Of a stretch of 37,627 bases of DNA, positions 8,748 through 17,974 are shown piece after piece (position 1 is the stretch's first letter; every line of letters begins with the position of its first letter). Location: contig NZ_JADPKT010000044.1 in the NCBI RefSeq assembly GCF_023074075.1, forward strand, positions 1 through 37,627, given 5' to 3'. A model generated the notes under the pieces. The model searched no databases. It saw nothing but the letters and a program-made list of their open reading frames with translations, and had not been told where the DNA came from. This DNA is from Bradyrhizobium sp. 138. GTDB lineage: Bacteria; Pseudomonadota; Alphaproteobacteria; Rhizobiales; Xanthobacteraceae. A program made the translations under genes and the position numbers.

Positions 8748-9710
8748 GCACCTTGGCCGCGGCGATCGCGTTGTTGCGCTCATTGGCGTCCTCGAAGTCG
8801 TTCGCCATGGTGGCGAACATCGACATCGACCGCGCCTGCTCGGTGGCGACGAACATGTCGGAGGCGCGGTGCTGCAGCGACTGGAACGAGCCGATGGCGA
8901 CGCCGAACTGTTTCCGCGTCTTGATGTACTCGACCGTGGTCTTGAGCGATTCGTCCATCAGGCCGACCGCCTCGGCACAGAGCGCGACGCGGGCTTCGTC
9001 CACCACGCGCTCGATCAGGGCGAGCGAATCCTCGGGGTTGCCGAGAACGGCGTCGGGGCCGACCTCGACACCGCTGAAGGTGATGTCGGCGGCGTGCAGA
9101 CCGTCCTGGGTCGGATAGGACTTCTTGGCGATGCCCTTGGCATTGGCCGGGACCAGGAACACGCCGATGCCGGTTTTGTCGCGGCGGTCGCCCCTGGTGC
9201 GCGCGGTGACAACAAGCGTGTCGGCGTTCTCGCCATTGAGAACGACGAACTTCTCGCCGTCGATGACGTAAGCATCGCCCTTCTTCTTCGCGGTCGTGGT
9301 GACGTCGAACAGATCGTAGCGCGAGTTCTTCTCGAGCTGGGCGAAGGCGAGCGTCTTGCTGCCGTCGATGATGCCAGGCACGTGCGCGGCATTCTGCGCA
9401 TCGCTGCCGGCATGGCGCAGGAAGCCGCCGCCGATCACGACCGTGGCGAGATACGGCTCCAGCACCAGCGCCTTGCCGAGCGCCTCCATCACGATCATGG
9501 TCTCGACGCCGCCGCCGCCGAAGCCGCCGTCGGCCTCGCTGAAGGGCAAGCCGAGCAGGCCCTGCTCGGCGAGCTTGAGCCACACCGTTTTGCTCCAGCC
9601 GCCCTTCTCCGCCATGTACTTCTTGCGCTGCTCGAAATCGTAGGAATCGGTAGCAGGCCGTCGATGCTTTCCTTGAGAAGCCGCTGCTCCTCGGACAGAT
9701 CAAAATCCAT
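8748..9710 (-). pseudogene. Acyl-CoA dehydrogenase, frameshifted and 3'-truncated
   Basis: Flavoprotein that introduces the alpha-beta double bond in acyl-CoA. The start ATG at 9710-9708 has a GAGGGACC ribosome binding site and MDFDLSEEQRLLKESIDGLL, the typical N-terminus. A single-base deletion near 9650 breaks the frame; the rest reads on as MAEKGGWSKTVWLKLAEQGL, the FAD-side GLLGLPFSEADGGFGGG, and the C-terminal ARVALCAEAVGLMDESLKTT and TRKQFGVAIGSFQSLQHRAS. The protein stops matching after AIAAAKVQ, where the usual last 80 residues with the conserved glycine-rich HGGIG segment should follow. Instead the 3' end of the convergent deacetylase begins, so the gene was cut by a rearrangement near 8748. 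Confidence 0.88.
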
Positions 9711-9745
9711 GTTCTTTGGTCCCTCGTACCCAGACTGATCGGCTT

Positions 9746-9852
9746 CGTCATTCGGGGATGGCCCGAAGGGCCGAGCCCGGAATCCATTTCGCCTCAGCGT
9801 GTGCGGCCCCGTGGATACCGGGCCCGCGACTTCGTCGCGCCCCGGAATGACG
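9746..9852. repeat. Dispersed palindromic repeat (REP-like)
   Basis: The ends are imperfect inverted copies (CGTCATTCGGGG at the left, CCCCGGAATGACG at the right), with inner GAGCCCGGAATCC and GGATACCGGGCCCGC arms, so the whole 107 bases can fold as a cruciform. This matches, from memory, a palindrome family scattered in Bradyrhizobium intergenic DNA. It lies between the diverging acyl-CoA dehydrogenase and pabB genes. Confidence 0.7.
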
Positions 9853-9890
9853 GTGGAAAAAGACATCTGCCGCCGGTGACCGATAACCCG

Positions 9891-11284
9891 ATGTACGTTC
9901 GCGAGTTGCAGTGGATTGAACCCGTCACAGCGATGCGACGTCTTGGGCATCGATCGCATCTCACGTTTCTCGATAGCGCAGCAAGGCACGAGCTGCTTGG
10001 GCGCTACTCATATCTAACGTGCGACCCGTTCAGCACCTATAGGGTCGCGAACGGCCAAGCCAGTTGGAACGGACTGATTCTCGAGGCCGATCCAGGGAAG
10101 GTCCTTCGCACGCTACTCGCGAAGTACCCGCAAGAGCATCGTCCGGATCTCCCGCCGTTCCAGGGAGGAGCGGCAGGCTACTTCGCCTACGACATGAACA
10201 GGACATTGGAGCGAATGTCTGCGCCGCAGTTGCCGGTCTAGGTTTGCCCCAATCCATCCTGCATTTCTATGACGTGGTCATCAGCTTCGACCACCGGGAT
10301 AACAAATGCTGGATCATCTCGACTGGATCGCCGGAGCAGGATCGCGTGCGACGGAGCGAACGAGGGCGTCGTCGAGCCGACGAGTTTGCAGCATTGCTTG
10401 CCGGACCAAATGCGCCACAGAAGGGTTGTCCCAGCAAAGCGGGCGCATGGCGCTCGAACTTCAACCGCGAGAGCTACATTGCGGCGGTACAACGCGTGAT
10501 CGACTTGATCCTGGCGGGTGACGTGTTCCAGACGAATATTGCGCAGCGTTTCAGCAACCGCCTGTCGACCTCGTTTGATCCGCTCGCCTTCTATTGCCAG
10601 CTACGATCATTGAATCCAGCGCCTTTTGCGGCCCTGCTGCGATGGGGAAAGCTGACCATCGCATCAAGTTCGCCGGAACGATTCCTGAAGCTTGAGGGCC
10701 GACAAGTCGAGACACGACCCATCAAAGGCACGATTGCGCGTTCGCCTGATTCCACGGAAGACCACCGCTGGGCGGCTGTTCTCCTCGCTTCCGAAAAGGA
10801 TCATGCCGAAAACACGATGATTGTCGACCTTTTGCGAAACGATCTGTCACGCGTTTGCACTGCGCATTCGGTCGAGGTTCCGGCTCTGTGCAATCTCGAG
10901 TCCTATGCCTCGGTGCACCATCTCGTGTCGATCGTTACGGGGGAACTTGCCGGAGAGGAAGACGCCGTTAGTCTGCTCCGTGCTTGCTTTCCCGGCGGCT
11001 CCATTACGGGAGCGCCAAAGCTGCGGTCGATGGAAATTATCACAGAAATCGAGCGCATAGCGCGAGAGGTCTATCGCGGGGCGCTCGGCTTCATCGGCTT
11101 CAACGGGCACATGGACACAAGTATTGCAATCCGCACTGTCACGATCGACGGCGACCTGGCTGTGTTTCATGCGGGCGGCGGTATAACGGCCCTGTCGGAG
11201 CCCGAGGCCGAATACGAGGAAACGCTCGCCAAGGCAGAGCGACTCTTTGATGCATTTGGTTCTGAACCAGCTGGTGCATTTTGA
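9891..11284 (+). pseudogene. pabB: Aminodeoxychorismate synthase component I, frameshifted
   Basis: PabB converts chorismate and ammonia from PabA to 4-amino-4-deoxychorismate in folate synthesis. The N-terminal domain is encoded from ATG 9891 (an in-frame GTG at 9876 is an alternative) and ends prematurely at a TAG at 10240 after the GGAAGYFAYDMNRTLE segment. Adding one base there restores the frame, which then runs as LGLPQSILHFYDVV to the end without another stop. The C-terminal chorismate-binding domain is complete: DVFQTNIAQRF, LNPAPFAALL, SSSPERFLKL, the PabB-specific PIKGT lysine motif (TrpE has PIAGT), MIVDLLRNDLSRVC, and GGSITGAPK. One lesion alone breaks the gene, so its decay is recent. 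Its stop overlaps the TTG start of pabA by four bases. A more degraded fragment of a second pabB lies at 22020-22455. Confidence 0.9.
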
Positions 11285-11876
11285 TTGTCATCATCGATAA
11301 TTACGATTCCTTCGTGTTCAACATTGCCCGCTATTTCCACAAGCTCGGTGAAGCAACGGAAGTGATCCGAAACGACGCTATCAGCATCAGCGAGCTCGTT
11401 GGTCTCAACCCGCGCGCGGCGGTGATATCGCCCGGCCCCTGCACCCAACTGAGGCAGGAATATCGACAGCAGTCGTCCGCGAACTTTCAGGACGCGTACT
11501 AATTCTCGGCATCTACCTTGGACATCAGTGTATAGCGAGCGTTTTCGGAGGACGGGTAGCGCGTGCGTATCGGCCCATGCACGGTCAGCGCTCATAGGTT
11601 GCGCATGACGGCCGAGCGTTATTCAAGGGGCTGCCAACCCCGCTTGGCGTCCGGCGCTACCATTCTCTTATCGTAGAGCTTGATCAGTTATGTGCGCAGA
11701 ATCTCATAGTGACAGCGCGTTCGGAGGAAGGCGAGATCATGGCCCTCACGCACGGCTATTATCCCACCTATGGCGTCCAGTTCCATCCCGAGTCGATCCT
11801 TACCTCACAAGGGCACCTCCTGCTTATGAACCTCTTGCGACTGACAGAGGATTTCCGAAACCACGCGGAGCAATGA
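11281..11876 (+). pseudogene. pabA: Aminodeoxychorismate synthase glutaminase subunit, inactivated
   Basis: Class I glutamine amidotransferase that feeds ammonia to PabB. It starts with TTG at 11281 inside the pabB stop (TTTTGATTG), giving VIIDNYDSFVFNIARYF. Three lesions are visible. A base is missing after PGPC near 11444, shifting the frame; in the restored frame the nucleophile motif reads GIYLGHQ instead of GICLGHQ, so the catalytic Cys is now Tyr; and a TAG replaces a serine codon at about 11596 (GQRS-stop-VAHDG). The remainder, including the catalytic FHPESI motif, is intact to the TGA at 11876. The operon layout pabB-pabA is normal. Confidence 0.88.
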
Positions 11877-11964
11877 GAGACTCGGCCTGCCGATCAAGAT
11901 GGTGGACCGTTGGTTTCCGAGGGGGTCGAAGGCGCAGCGTCATATGGCAGGCATCTTGTGGTAA

Positions 11965-12425
<461 letters not shown>

Positions 12426-12436
12426 GGAAAGGCCAC

Positions 12437-12645
12437 TCACGCGGCGACGTTTAACGTCAGGATTGCGATGACCGCCGTCACGACTGCAACTGTCATAGTC
12501 ACGGTTTCAAAGCCTATCCCCCAGTCGCTGCCTTCACCAAAGGTCCACCACAAAAGAACCAATCCAAAAAGTACACATGGGCCAAAATCAGAAGCGCCAA
12601 TGCTGTTCCGCCAGTCAAAAAGTTAGAACCGCGTTTATGGGGCAT
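12437..12645 (-). pseudogene. Small two-helix membrane protein, frameshifted
   Basis: Start ATG at 12645 (MPHKRGSNFLTGGTALALLI). The first frame runs out at a stop near 12514, but another frame continues the hydrophobic sequence as LVLLWWTFGEGSDWGIGFET and VTMTVAVVTAVIAILTLNVAA, with a stop at 12439-12437. Restoring one base gives a protein of about 69 residues with two membrane helices. No family is recognised. Confidence 0.5.
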
Positions 12646-12804
12646 CTCTGGCACTCCATTTAGTGGATCAGACCGAATTCGTCTCACAACTTTCGAGGGT
12701 AATCGCACTGCACTAAATGTCGAGGCTTTGCCAATCGAAACGGACGGCAGCGGAAGCCGACGAGGTTGACTTCTCTGACTACCGCGACAGCTGCAGGAGG
12801 TGCT

Positions 12805-12960
12805 TCATGCGGCGGGCTGTTGGTCGTTCGCCGAATTCCAGTCAGCGCCGTGGCGGCGGACCATCTCACGATGGGACCACTTGATAAAGGCGCGCTCAAC
12901 GCAAAAACCTGCGGCCACCGAGGCGGCCAGCGCAAGGCTGCAGGCGACATAGCTATTCAT
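12805..12960 (-). CDS. Small hypothetical membrane protein, 51 aa
   Basis: ATG at 12960 with GGGA about eight bases upstream opens a 51-codon frame: one N-terminal hydrophobic helix (SYVACSLALAASVAAGF) followed by a basic, soluble tail (HREMVRRHGADW). The frame is open further upstream to 13140, but that part has no helix or ribosome binding site and I prefer the internal start. No known function. Confidence 0.45.
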   Translation of the reverse strand: MNSYVACSLALAASVAAGFCVERAFIKWSHREMVRRHGADWNSANDQQPAA

Positions 12961-13253
12961 GAAATCCCACAGGATTTGATGGTGCCGACTACTATAAAAG
13001 TGAGTGCCATCACCGTACTGCGACATGCCTTTACCATTTTGCTCCCCAGGCAAATTGCCCAGGAACTTCCTAGCATTGCAACCATGACGATCAGCGGCGT
13101 CGATGGGGCGTCCTGTGCTGTCTTTCTGCACGCACCCCATCGAAGCTACGCCGCGCGCGGGTTTTCGGCCTAGAGCGAATCATATCGCCGAAAAACACCG
13201 TTTGAGGTCTGCTAGCGTCCGGCGGTGTCCCCTCAACACGGGCACGCATCTTT

Positions 13254-13290
13254 AGCCCCAGCCGCGCTAGCCCCGGCTGGGGCTTCTTTC
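13254..13290 (+). terminator. Strong GC hairpin upstream of the deaminase gene
   Basis: AGCCCCAGCC (13254-13263) pairs perfectly with GGCTGGGGCT (13275-13284) around an 11-base loop, followed by TCTTTC. It resembles a rho-independent terminator on the plus strand, yet no intact plus-strand gene precedes it and the deaminase starts 121 bases later. It could end a short RNA transcribed from about 13150, or be an attenuator in the deaminase leader. Confidence 0.6.
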
Positions 13291-13410
13291 GTGAAGCCGG
13301 ACAGCCGGGTGGTCAAGCCAAGATTGATAGGCGGAAAGAGGCGATCGAATGCGCCCAGCTCAGCTAAATCTTTACCCAAGGTCAGATGAACTTTTTTAGG
13401 TGTGTATTCG

Positions 13411-14949
13411 ATGGTTAGAGCAAAGGTCGCCAGCGCGACCAAACCCGCAGCCGTGAACAAGACGGACAACATCGCGGAGATCAAGGACACCCATACCAGC
13501 CAGCTCGTTATTGCCCTCTGCGGCCCAATTGGATCACCGATCCCCGACGTCGCCCAGGCGTTCAAGCTTTGCCTGGAGAAACACTTTGGGTACGGTTATG
13601 CCGAGATCCTGAAACTCAGCCGGCTGATCGAAAAACTCAGCGGACCGGCGCCGTCCGCGAACCCATACGAGCGCGTGAAATACCTGATCGATAAGGGCGA
13701 CGAACTACGGGAAAGGCACGGCGCCGGCGTACTAGCCGAACTTGCGGTCAGCGAAATATCCCTCGATCGGCAGAAACACAAAAAGAATGACGAACCCCAA
13801 AGGTTCGAGCCGCGGCGCGTATGCCACATCATCGATTCGATCAAAAATCAGCAGGAACTCGACCTGCTCCGCTTGGTCTATCGAGACATGGTCTATGTAG
13901 TGGGCGTGTATGCACCTGAATCGCTCAGGACCACGTCGCTTCAACAAAAGGGTATGAGTCTCAAGGAGATCTACACGCTGATCGATCGCGATTCGGGCGA
14001 AGAGTTCGCCCACGGTCAGACTGTCAGAGATACCTTCCCGAACGCCGACTTCTTCCTCCGGGTCGACTCGAGCTCGGGGAGCCAGGTAAATGCGCGGGTC
14101 GAACGCTTTCTGGACCTTATACTGGGTGTCAAGGTCATGACGCCTACCTACTCAGAAACGGCAATGTACGCTGCTGCCTCAGCTGCCGGTAATTCGGCCT
14201 GCCTATCCCGTCAGGTCGGAGCGGCGATCACCGACGTGCATGGTAACGTAATCGCGACCGGCTGGAACGATGTCCCCAAGTTCGGTGGCGGTCTCTACGC
14301 GGCCGACCCCAACGGCGACCAGAAGTCCGACCACGACCTGCGCTGCTGGAACAAGGGCGCAAAATGCTACAATGACGAGGAGAAGCATCTGATTGCTGAA
14401 CTGCTCGTCGACGAACTGGCCGACGCGAAGGCAATCACGAAGTCAAACAAGGGAAAGGCGAAAAACGCAATCCTTGCGAATGGAAAGCTGAGAAACCTCA
14501 TCGAGTTTTCCCGCTCAGTGCATGCCGAAATGCATGCCATTATTAACGCCGGGAAGAATGGGGCGGCGTTGGCGGGAAGCAAGCTTTTCGTGACGACGTA
14601 TCCGTGTCACAGTTGCGCTAGGCATATCGTTGCTGCAGGCATTTCGGAAGTTTATTTCATTGAACCGTATCGAAAGAGTTTAGCAACCAAACTTCATGAT
14701 GATTCAATCACCGAAGACGAATCGGACACGAAAAAGGTTCGCGTGCTTCCGTATGATGGTGTGGCTCCAGCCCGTTACTTGAAGCTGTTCAGGGTCCCCC
14801 GAGACAGCCGCAAGTCCAAAGGCGCCCTCCTGACAATCGATCCCCGGCATTCTCAGCCGCGTTTCGATAAGACCTTAGAAGCACTACCGACGCTTGAGGC
14901 AGTCGTTGTAACGAGGCTAAGAGAGAAAAACTTAATCAGCGTGGGATAA
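13411..14949 (+). CDS. avcD: Anti-phage dCTP/cytidine deaminase (AvcD/DCD type)
   Basis: A defence protein that depletes deoxycytidine nucleotides during phage infection by deaminating them, as established for the AvcD/DCD family. The 512-residue protein has the family's two parts. The N-terminal P-loop-like domain (about residues 30-245) begins LVIALCGPIGSPIPDVAQAF, a degenerate Walker A, and includes VVGVYAPESLR and DTFPNADFFL. The C-terminal zinc-dependent deaminase domain (about residues 250-440) has SRQVGAAITDVHGNVIATGWND, the HAE motif (SVHAEMHAI) and the PCHSCA motif, so zinc ligands and catalytic Glu are intact. Start: ATG 13411, since AGG at 13398 gives good spacing; GTG 13402 is too close. 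The gene is intact among many pseudogenes, has a hairpin element upstream, a 64-aa ORF five bases downstream and a dead integrase nearby, all consistent with a mobile defence cassette. Confidence 0.88.
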   Translation: MVRAKVASATKPAAVNKTDNIAEIKDTHTSQLVIALCGPIGSPIPDVAQAFKLCLEKHFGYGYAEILKLSRLIEKLSGPAPSANPYERVKYLIDKGDELRERHGAGVLAELAVSEISLDRQKHKKNDEPQRFEPRRVCHIIDSIKNQQELDLLRLVYRDMVYVVGVYAPESLRTTSLQQKGMSLKEIYTLIDRDSGEEFAHGQTVRDTFPNADFFLRVDSSSGSQVNARVERFLDLILGVKVMTPTYSETAMYAAASAAGNSACLSRQVGAAITDVHGNVIATGWNDVPKFGGGLYAADPNGDQKSDHDLRCWNKGAKCYNDEEKHLIAELLVDELADAKAITKSNKGKAKNAILANGKLRNLIEFSRSVHAEMHAIINAGKNGAALAGSKLFVTTYPCHSCARHIVAAGISEVYFIEPYRKSLATKLHDDSITEDESDTKKVRVLPYDGVAPARYLKLFRVPRDSRKSKGALLTIDPRHSQPRFDKTLEALPTLEAVVVTRLREKNLISVG

Positions 14950-14954
14950 GTCCA

Positions 14955-15149
14955 ATGGCCAGCAAAGTGGACGGACAGCTCAGCTTCGACCTAACCCCTT
15001 CGCCCCCTATCGCACGCGAGAACGGCGAACTTGGCACTACCCGTGTTCTCTCGCTTTGCGCTCATCGTGAACGCAGAGACGACGCAGAACGCGCGCGATA
15101 TTTTTCCGAAATCATCAAGCTCGCCGATCACCTCCAGCGCAAAGCCTGA
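14955..15149 (+). CDS. Small protein linked to the deaminase, 64 aa
   Basis: The ATG lies five bases after the deaminase stop codon, so the two are almost certainly co-transcribed and probably translationally coupled. The protein is soluble and charged, with an N-terminal GQLSFDLTP segment reminiscent of short linear peptide motifs and a predicted helix at the C-terminus (RDDAERARYFSEIIKLADHL). It has no membrane segment and no motif I recognise. By position it could be a regulator, an inhibitor or a partner of the deaminase. It could also be a hitch-hiking ORF; the tight spacing and ordinary codon use favour a real gene. Confidence 0.6.
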   Translation: MASKVDGQLSFDLTPSPPIARENGELGTTRVLSLCAHRERRDDAERARYFSEIIKLADHLQRKA

Positions 15150-15454
15150 AAACGTCGGAGCGTCATCGAGATACAGCGCGGGCATCAAAGCCCCCGTGAC
15201 CAGGTGTGCTTTGCCAGCTCAGGCGGGCGGCGGCAGCGCCTCACGTTTGCTTCGGCGGAGCTCCGCCGATAGCGATATCGCCGTGGTTGCGGGCATGAGA
15301 CCTCGCCTCACCTCGTCGAGCAGAAAGACAGCGGAAGACAGCCCGTCTACGCTGTTTATCGCCGTCGCTGCGATGCTGACATCGTTGTTATTTGGGCTGG
15401 GGCTAACATTGTCATCGCAGGAAATTTATACCCAATCGGCTGCTGCAGCCGATC
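15150..15454. other. No gene recognised; one perfect palindrome
   Basis: A plus-strand frame (from an ATG at 15295) has one hydrophobic segment (TLFIAVAAMLTSLLFGLGLT) but no recognisable family and no ribosome binding site. The only structure seen is the palindrome at 15252. Confidence 0.4.
15252..15269. repeat. Perfect 18-bp palindrome
   Basis: TCGGCGGAGCTCCGCCGA is its own reverse complement with no loop; eleven bases further is another palindrome, GCGATATCGC at 15271-15280. It lies about 100 bases after the 64-aa ORF. It may be an operator, a transcript-end hairpin or a recombination site; no T run follows. Confidence 0.5.
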
Positions 15455-15793
15455 GGGATCTGATCTTCGTTGATCGAGCGTCATCGCTAGCTGTCCGCGC
15501 ACTACGATGCGGCAGCGTCGGTTTCGGCGAAGCTCGAGGATGGTACCGAATTTGCCGCCGCCGACGAAATCAGTGGCCAAAGAAACCTGGCTCTCACTGA
15601 GCATGCCAATGTGCTCATCCGCTCAACGCCAACCACGATGGCCGGCGTCATTGCCCTGACGCGATATGTCGCCGGCCTGCGGGAGTGGGAGCTGCCCGAT
15701 GATGATGCGTGGCACCGAGTCTTCTTACGAGGGCTGGCGGACGCGATCGATGAGATCGGCATGGCGAAGCAGCGTCGGCACATTGGAAATTGA
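15455..15793 (+). pseudogene. Small hypothetical rhizobial protein, 5' part frameshifted
   Basis: The last 60 codons are open from ATG 15611 (IRSTPTTMAGVIALTRYVAG, DDDAWHRVFLRGLADAIDE). Just upstream, in other frames, one reads YDAAASVSAKLEDGTEFAAA, and before that a sequence like the DPIFA-IE-HR start that I recall from short rhizobial proteins of this type. At least two frameshifts separate the pieces. Its function is unknown; such genes often sit near phage or integrative-element DNA. Confidence 0.5.
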
Positions 15794-15899
15794 AAAAGGA
15801 GGGGCATAGAAATGCGATTTTTCATGTTTTTTTGATCGGCATAATTGGATTGGCTTCGTCGAAACCGTCTCTGCTCGCTCGTGCACCGAGCAAGGAGCG

Positions 15900-16361
15900 C
15901 TGTGCGTGAATTGGGCGAAAGCAAACGTTCCTGACGCGGCAGGGCGGCGCTGGCTCGCCTTTCGCCAGCACAAGAACCGCAACAAGGATCCGGTCGACCT
16001 CGTGATCCCGATCTTGCCCCAGCTCGAGTCCGTGCTCGGTGCGTCCAGGAGGCTGGCGCGCTCGGAGCCATGACGTTCCTGGAAACGATTTACGGCAAGC
16101 CGCACACGGTCAAGGGACTGGGTAACTGGTTCGCCGATAGGTGCACGGAGGCCGGTGTTCCTGGACGCGTGCACGGGCTCCGCAAGGCTGGCGCGACCCT
16201 GGCCGCGCAGAATGGGGCGACACCACATCAGCTAATGGCGATGGCGGACGCTGCAGCAGGCCGAGCTCTACACCAAGGCCGTGCAGCAGCAGTTGATGGC
16301 TGGCGGCGCCATGAAGCTCCTGACCTTCACGCCAGGTGGTCACGAGACCGAGGAAGAGTGA
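15900..16361 (+). pseudogene. Tyrosine recombinase (phage-type integrase), C-terminal remnant
   Basis: Pieces of the catalytic domain are visible in three frames: FRQHKNRNKDPVDLVIPIL (the beta-hairpin region before the catalytic His), then from 16070 FGKP-like YGKPHTVKGLGNWFADRC and VHGLRKAGATLAAQNGATPH with the HxxR pair, and finally QQAELYTKAVQQ, which holds the nucleophilic Tyr, after a deletion near 16250 and ending at TGA 16359-16361. The N-terminal domain and first catalytic Arg are missing. It is dead, but shows that a recombinase once sat beside the deaminase cassette. Confidence 0.8.
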
Positions 16362-16645
16362 GCAACACGGCGGTAGAACCGCTTGGAATTCAATGGAAGC
16401 TCTTTGTTGCTCACCATCCGAGAATTAGCTGAAATTCCTCAAACTTGCATGCCTTGCCGGGCCCACCAGGCAAAATCAGCCGGCTATCAGATCTCCTTTT
16501 GCCGTTCGTCAACCACCGCACTAGAAACGCCTCGCCTGTCGCCATGGACATACATTGGCAATCGGCAAGCTACAGCTTCACGGGCGGCCTCGCCACGGCT
16601 TCTCCGCGTGATCGCAGATTCGACGGCCCGTTCCGCGCGAAATGG

Positions 16646-17974
16646 CTAGGCAGCATGCAAAGGTCCTCGCAGCAGCGCTTCTACGCTGGCTGCGATCTCC
16701 ACCAAGCGCCGGTCGGCGTTTCTACGGCCGATCAGCATCAGGCCGACGGGAAGGCCATCGAGGGGCAACGGTAGCGAAATCGACGGGCAGTCGAGCAGGT
16801 TGGCGACGCGTGGATTGCGCAGCACGAGGCCATTGAGTTCATGGAATGCCGCATCCTCCGTAACGGAAGAGGTCAACGGCGCACGGATTGGCGTCGTCGG
16901 CAGGACGAACACCTCGTTGTTGCCAAAGGACCGTTCGAAGGACCGGATCGCTGCCTGCCGGAGCCGCACCATGCGCACATAATCCGTGCCGACGATGTTG
17001 GCTCCGCTCTCGATGCGTACGCGCGTTCTAGGATCAATCCCGTCCAGCTCCGTGAGGCCCAAACTGCGCAAGGTTGCGCCGACCTCGACCGATGGGAACG
17101 TGCCAATCCTGTCGATCTGTGCGAGATCATCGAGGGCCGCCTCGATGGTCCCCTCCTTGATCTGCAAGCCCGCTGATCGCAGCCGCTCTATCGCGCTCTC
17201 AAACGCAGCGAGCACCGCGGGTTCACATCGATCGAATAAGCGCCCGCGGGCCACGACAAGGCGGAACGTGCTGGGGGATGCCGGCCGCAGCCGCGACGGC
17301 GCGACTTCACCTGAAAGCACCTGATCAGCCGCGAAGCAATCCTCGATGTTCGCGGCAATCGGACCGATCGTGTCGAGGCTCGATGACAGGGAGAACGCGC
17401 CGGTCGTCGGCACAAAACCGCTGGTCGGCTTGAAGCCGACCGCGCCCGATAGGGCGGCGGGGATTCGGATCGAGCCGCCGGTGTCGCTGCCAATGGCGAT
17501 CTCAGCCATGTCGCCAACCACGGACACGACAGCGCCCGCTGAAGAGCCTCCCGGAACACGGGTGCGGTCTCGAGGATTGGTCGGCATCCCGTCGTGTGGG
17601 TTGGTACCCAACGCGGAGAAGGCGAACTCCGTCATCTGCGTCTTGCCCATGACGATGGCACCCGCAGCCCGTAACCGCTTGACGACCTCGGCGTCTTCAA
17701 CGGCAGGTGCCAAACGCCGCAGGACAGCAGACCCTGAGCTCGTGACTGTGCCAGCGATATCGAACAACGCCTTCACCGAAACGATGCGCCCGTCGAGCGG
17801 ACCGCGAGGCGTTCCGGCAGCGGCGCGCCGATCCGCAGCTTCTGCCTCCCACCGGGCGCTGTCTGCGAAGACGGCCGTGAAGACGTTCTTTGCTTCCGGC
17901 GAATGGATCCGCCCAAGTGCCGCCTCCAGCCGTGCGACGGCCGAAGGGTTCGATGGATCCTTTGTTGCTGTCAT
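16646..17974 (-). CDS. Amidase (amidase signature family)
   Basis: A Ser-cisSer-Lys hydrolase of amides, cytosolic; the substrate cannot be told from sequence. The 442-residue protein has the catalytic lysine in the segment GRIVSVKALFDIAG, the glycine-serine motif PGGSSAGAVVSV with the cis-Ser, and the nucleophile region IGSDTGGSIRIPAALSGAVG. The length is normal for the family and the frame is intact. The ATG (17974-17972) overlaps the stop of the preceding small ORF as ATGA, indicating translational coupling; the longer reading upstream of this ATG belongs to another frame of that small gene. No terminator is visible after the stop. Confidence 0.88.
   Translation of the reverse strand: MTATKDPSNPSAVARLEAALGRIHSPEAKNVFTAVFADSARWEAEAADRRAAAGTPRGPLDGRIVSVKALFDIAGTVTSSGSAVLRRLAPAVEDAEVVKRLRAAGAIVMGKTQMTEFAFSALGTNPHDGMPTNPRDRTRVPGGSSAGAVVSVVGDMAEIAIGSDTGGSIRIPAALSGAVGFKPTSGFVPTTGAFSLSSSLDTIGPIAANIEDCFAADQVLSGEVAPSRLRPASPSTFRLVVARGRLFDRCEPAVLAAFESAIERLRSAGLQIKEGTIEAALDDLAQIDRIGTFPSVEVGATLRSLGLTELDGIDPRTRVRIESGANIVGTDYVRMVRLRQAAIRSFERSFGNNEVFVLPTTPIRAPLTSSVTEDAAFHELNGLVLRNPRVANLLDCPSISLPLPLDGLPVGLMLIGRRNADRRLVEIAASVEALLRGPLHAA

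Noticed and set aside
8869..9738. Plus-strand open frame of 289 codons
   Set aside because: Complement of the acyl-CoA dehydrogenase gene; GC-rich coding DNA often leaves such open antisense frames.
13233..13565. Minus-strand open frame of 110 codons opposite the deaminase 5' end and the hairpin
   Set aside because: It overlaps the start of a well-supported gene and a terminator hairpin, has no ribosome binding site and its helix-like part is the complement of the deaminase N-terminus.
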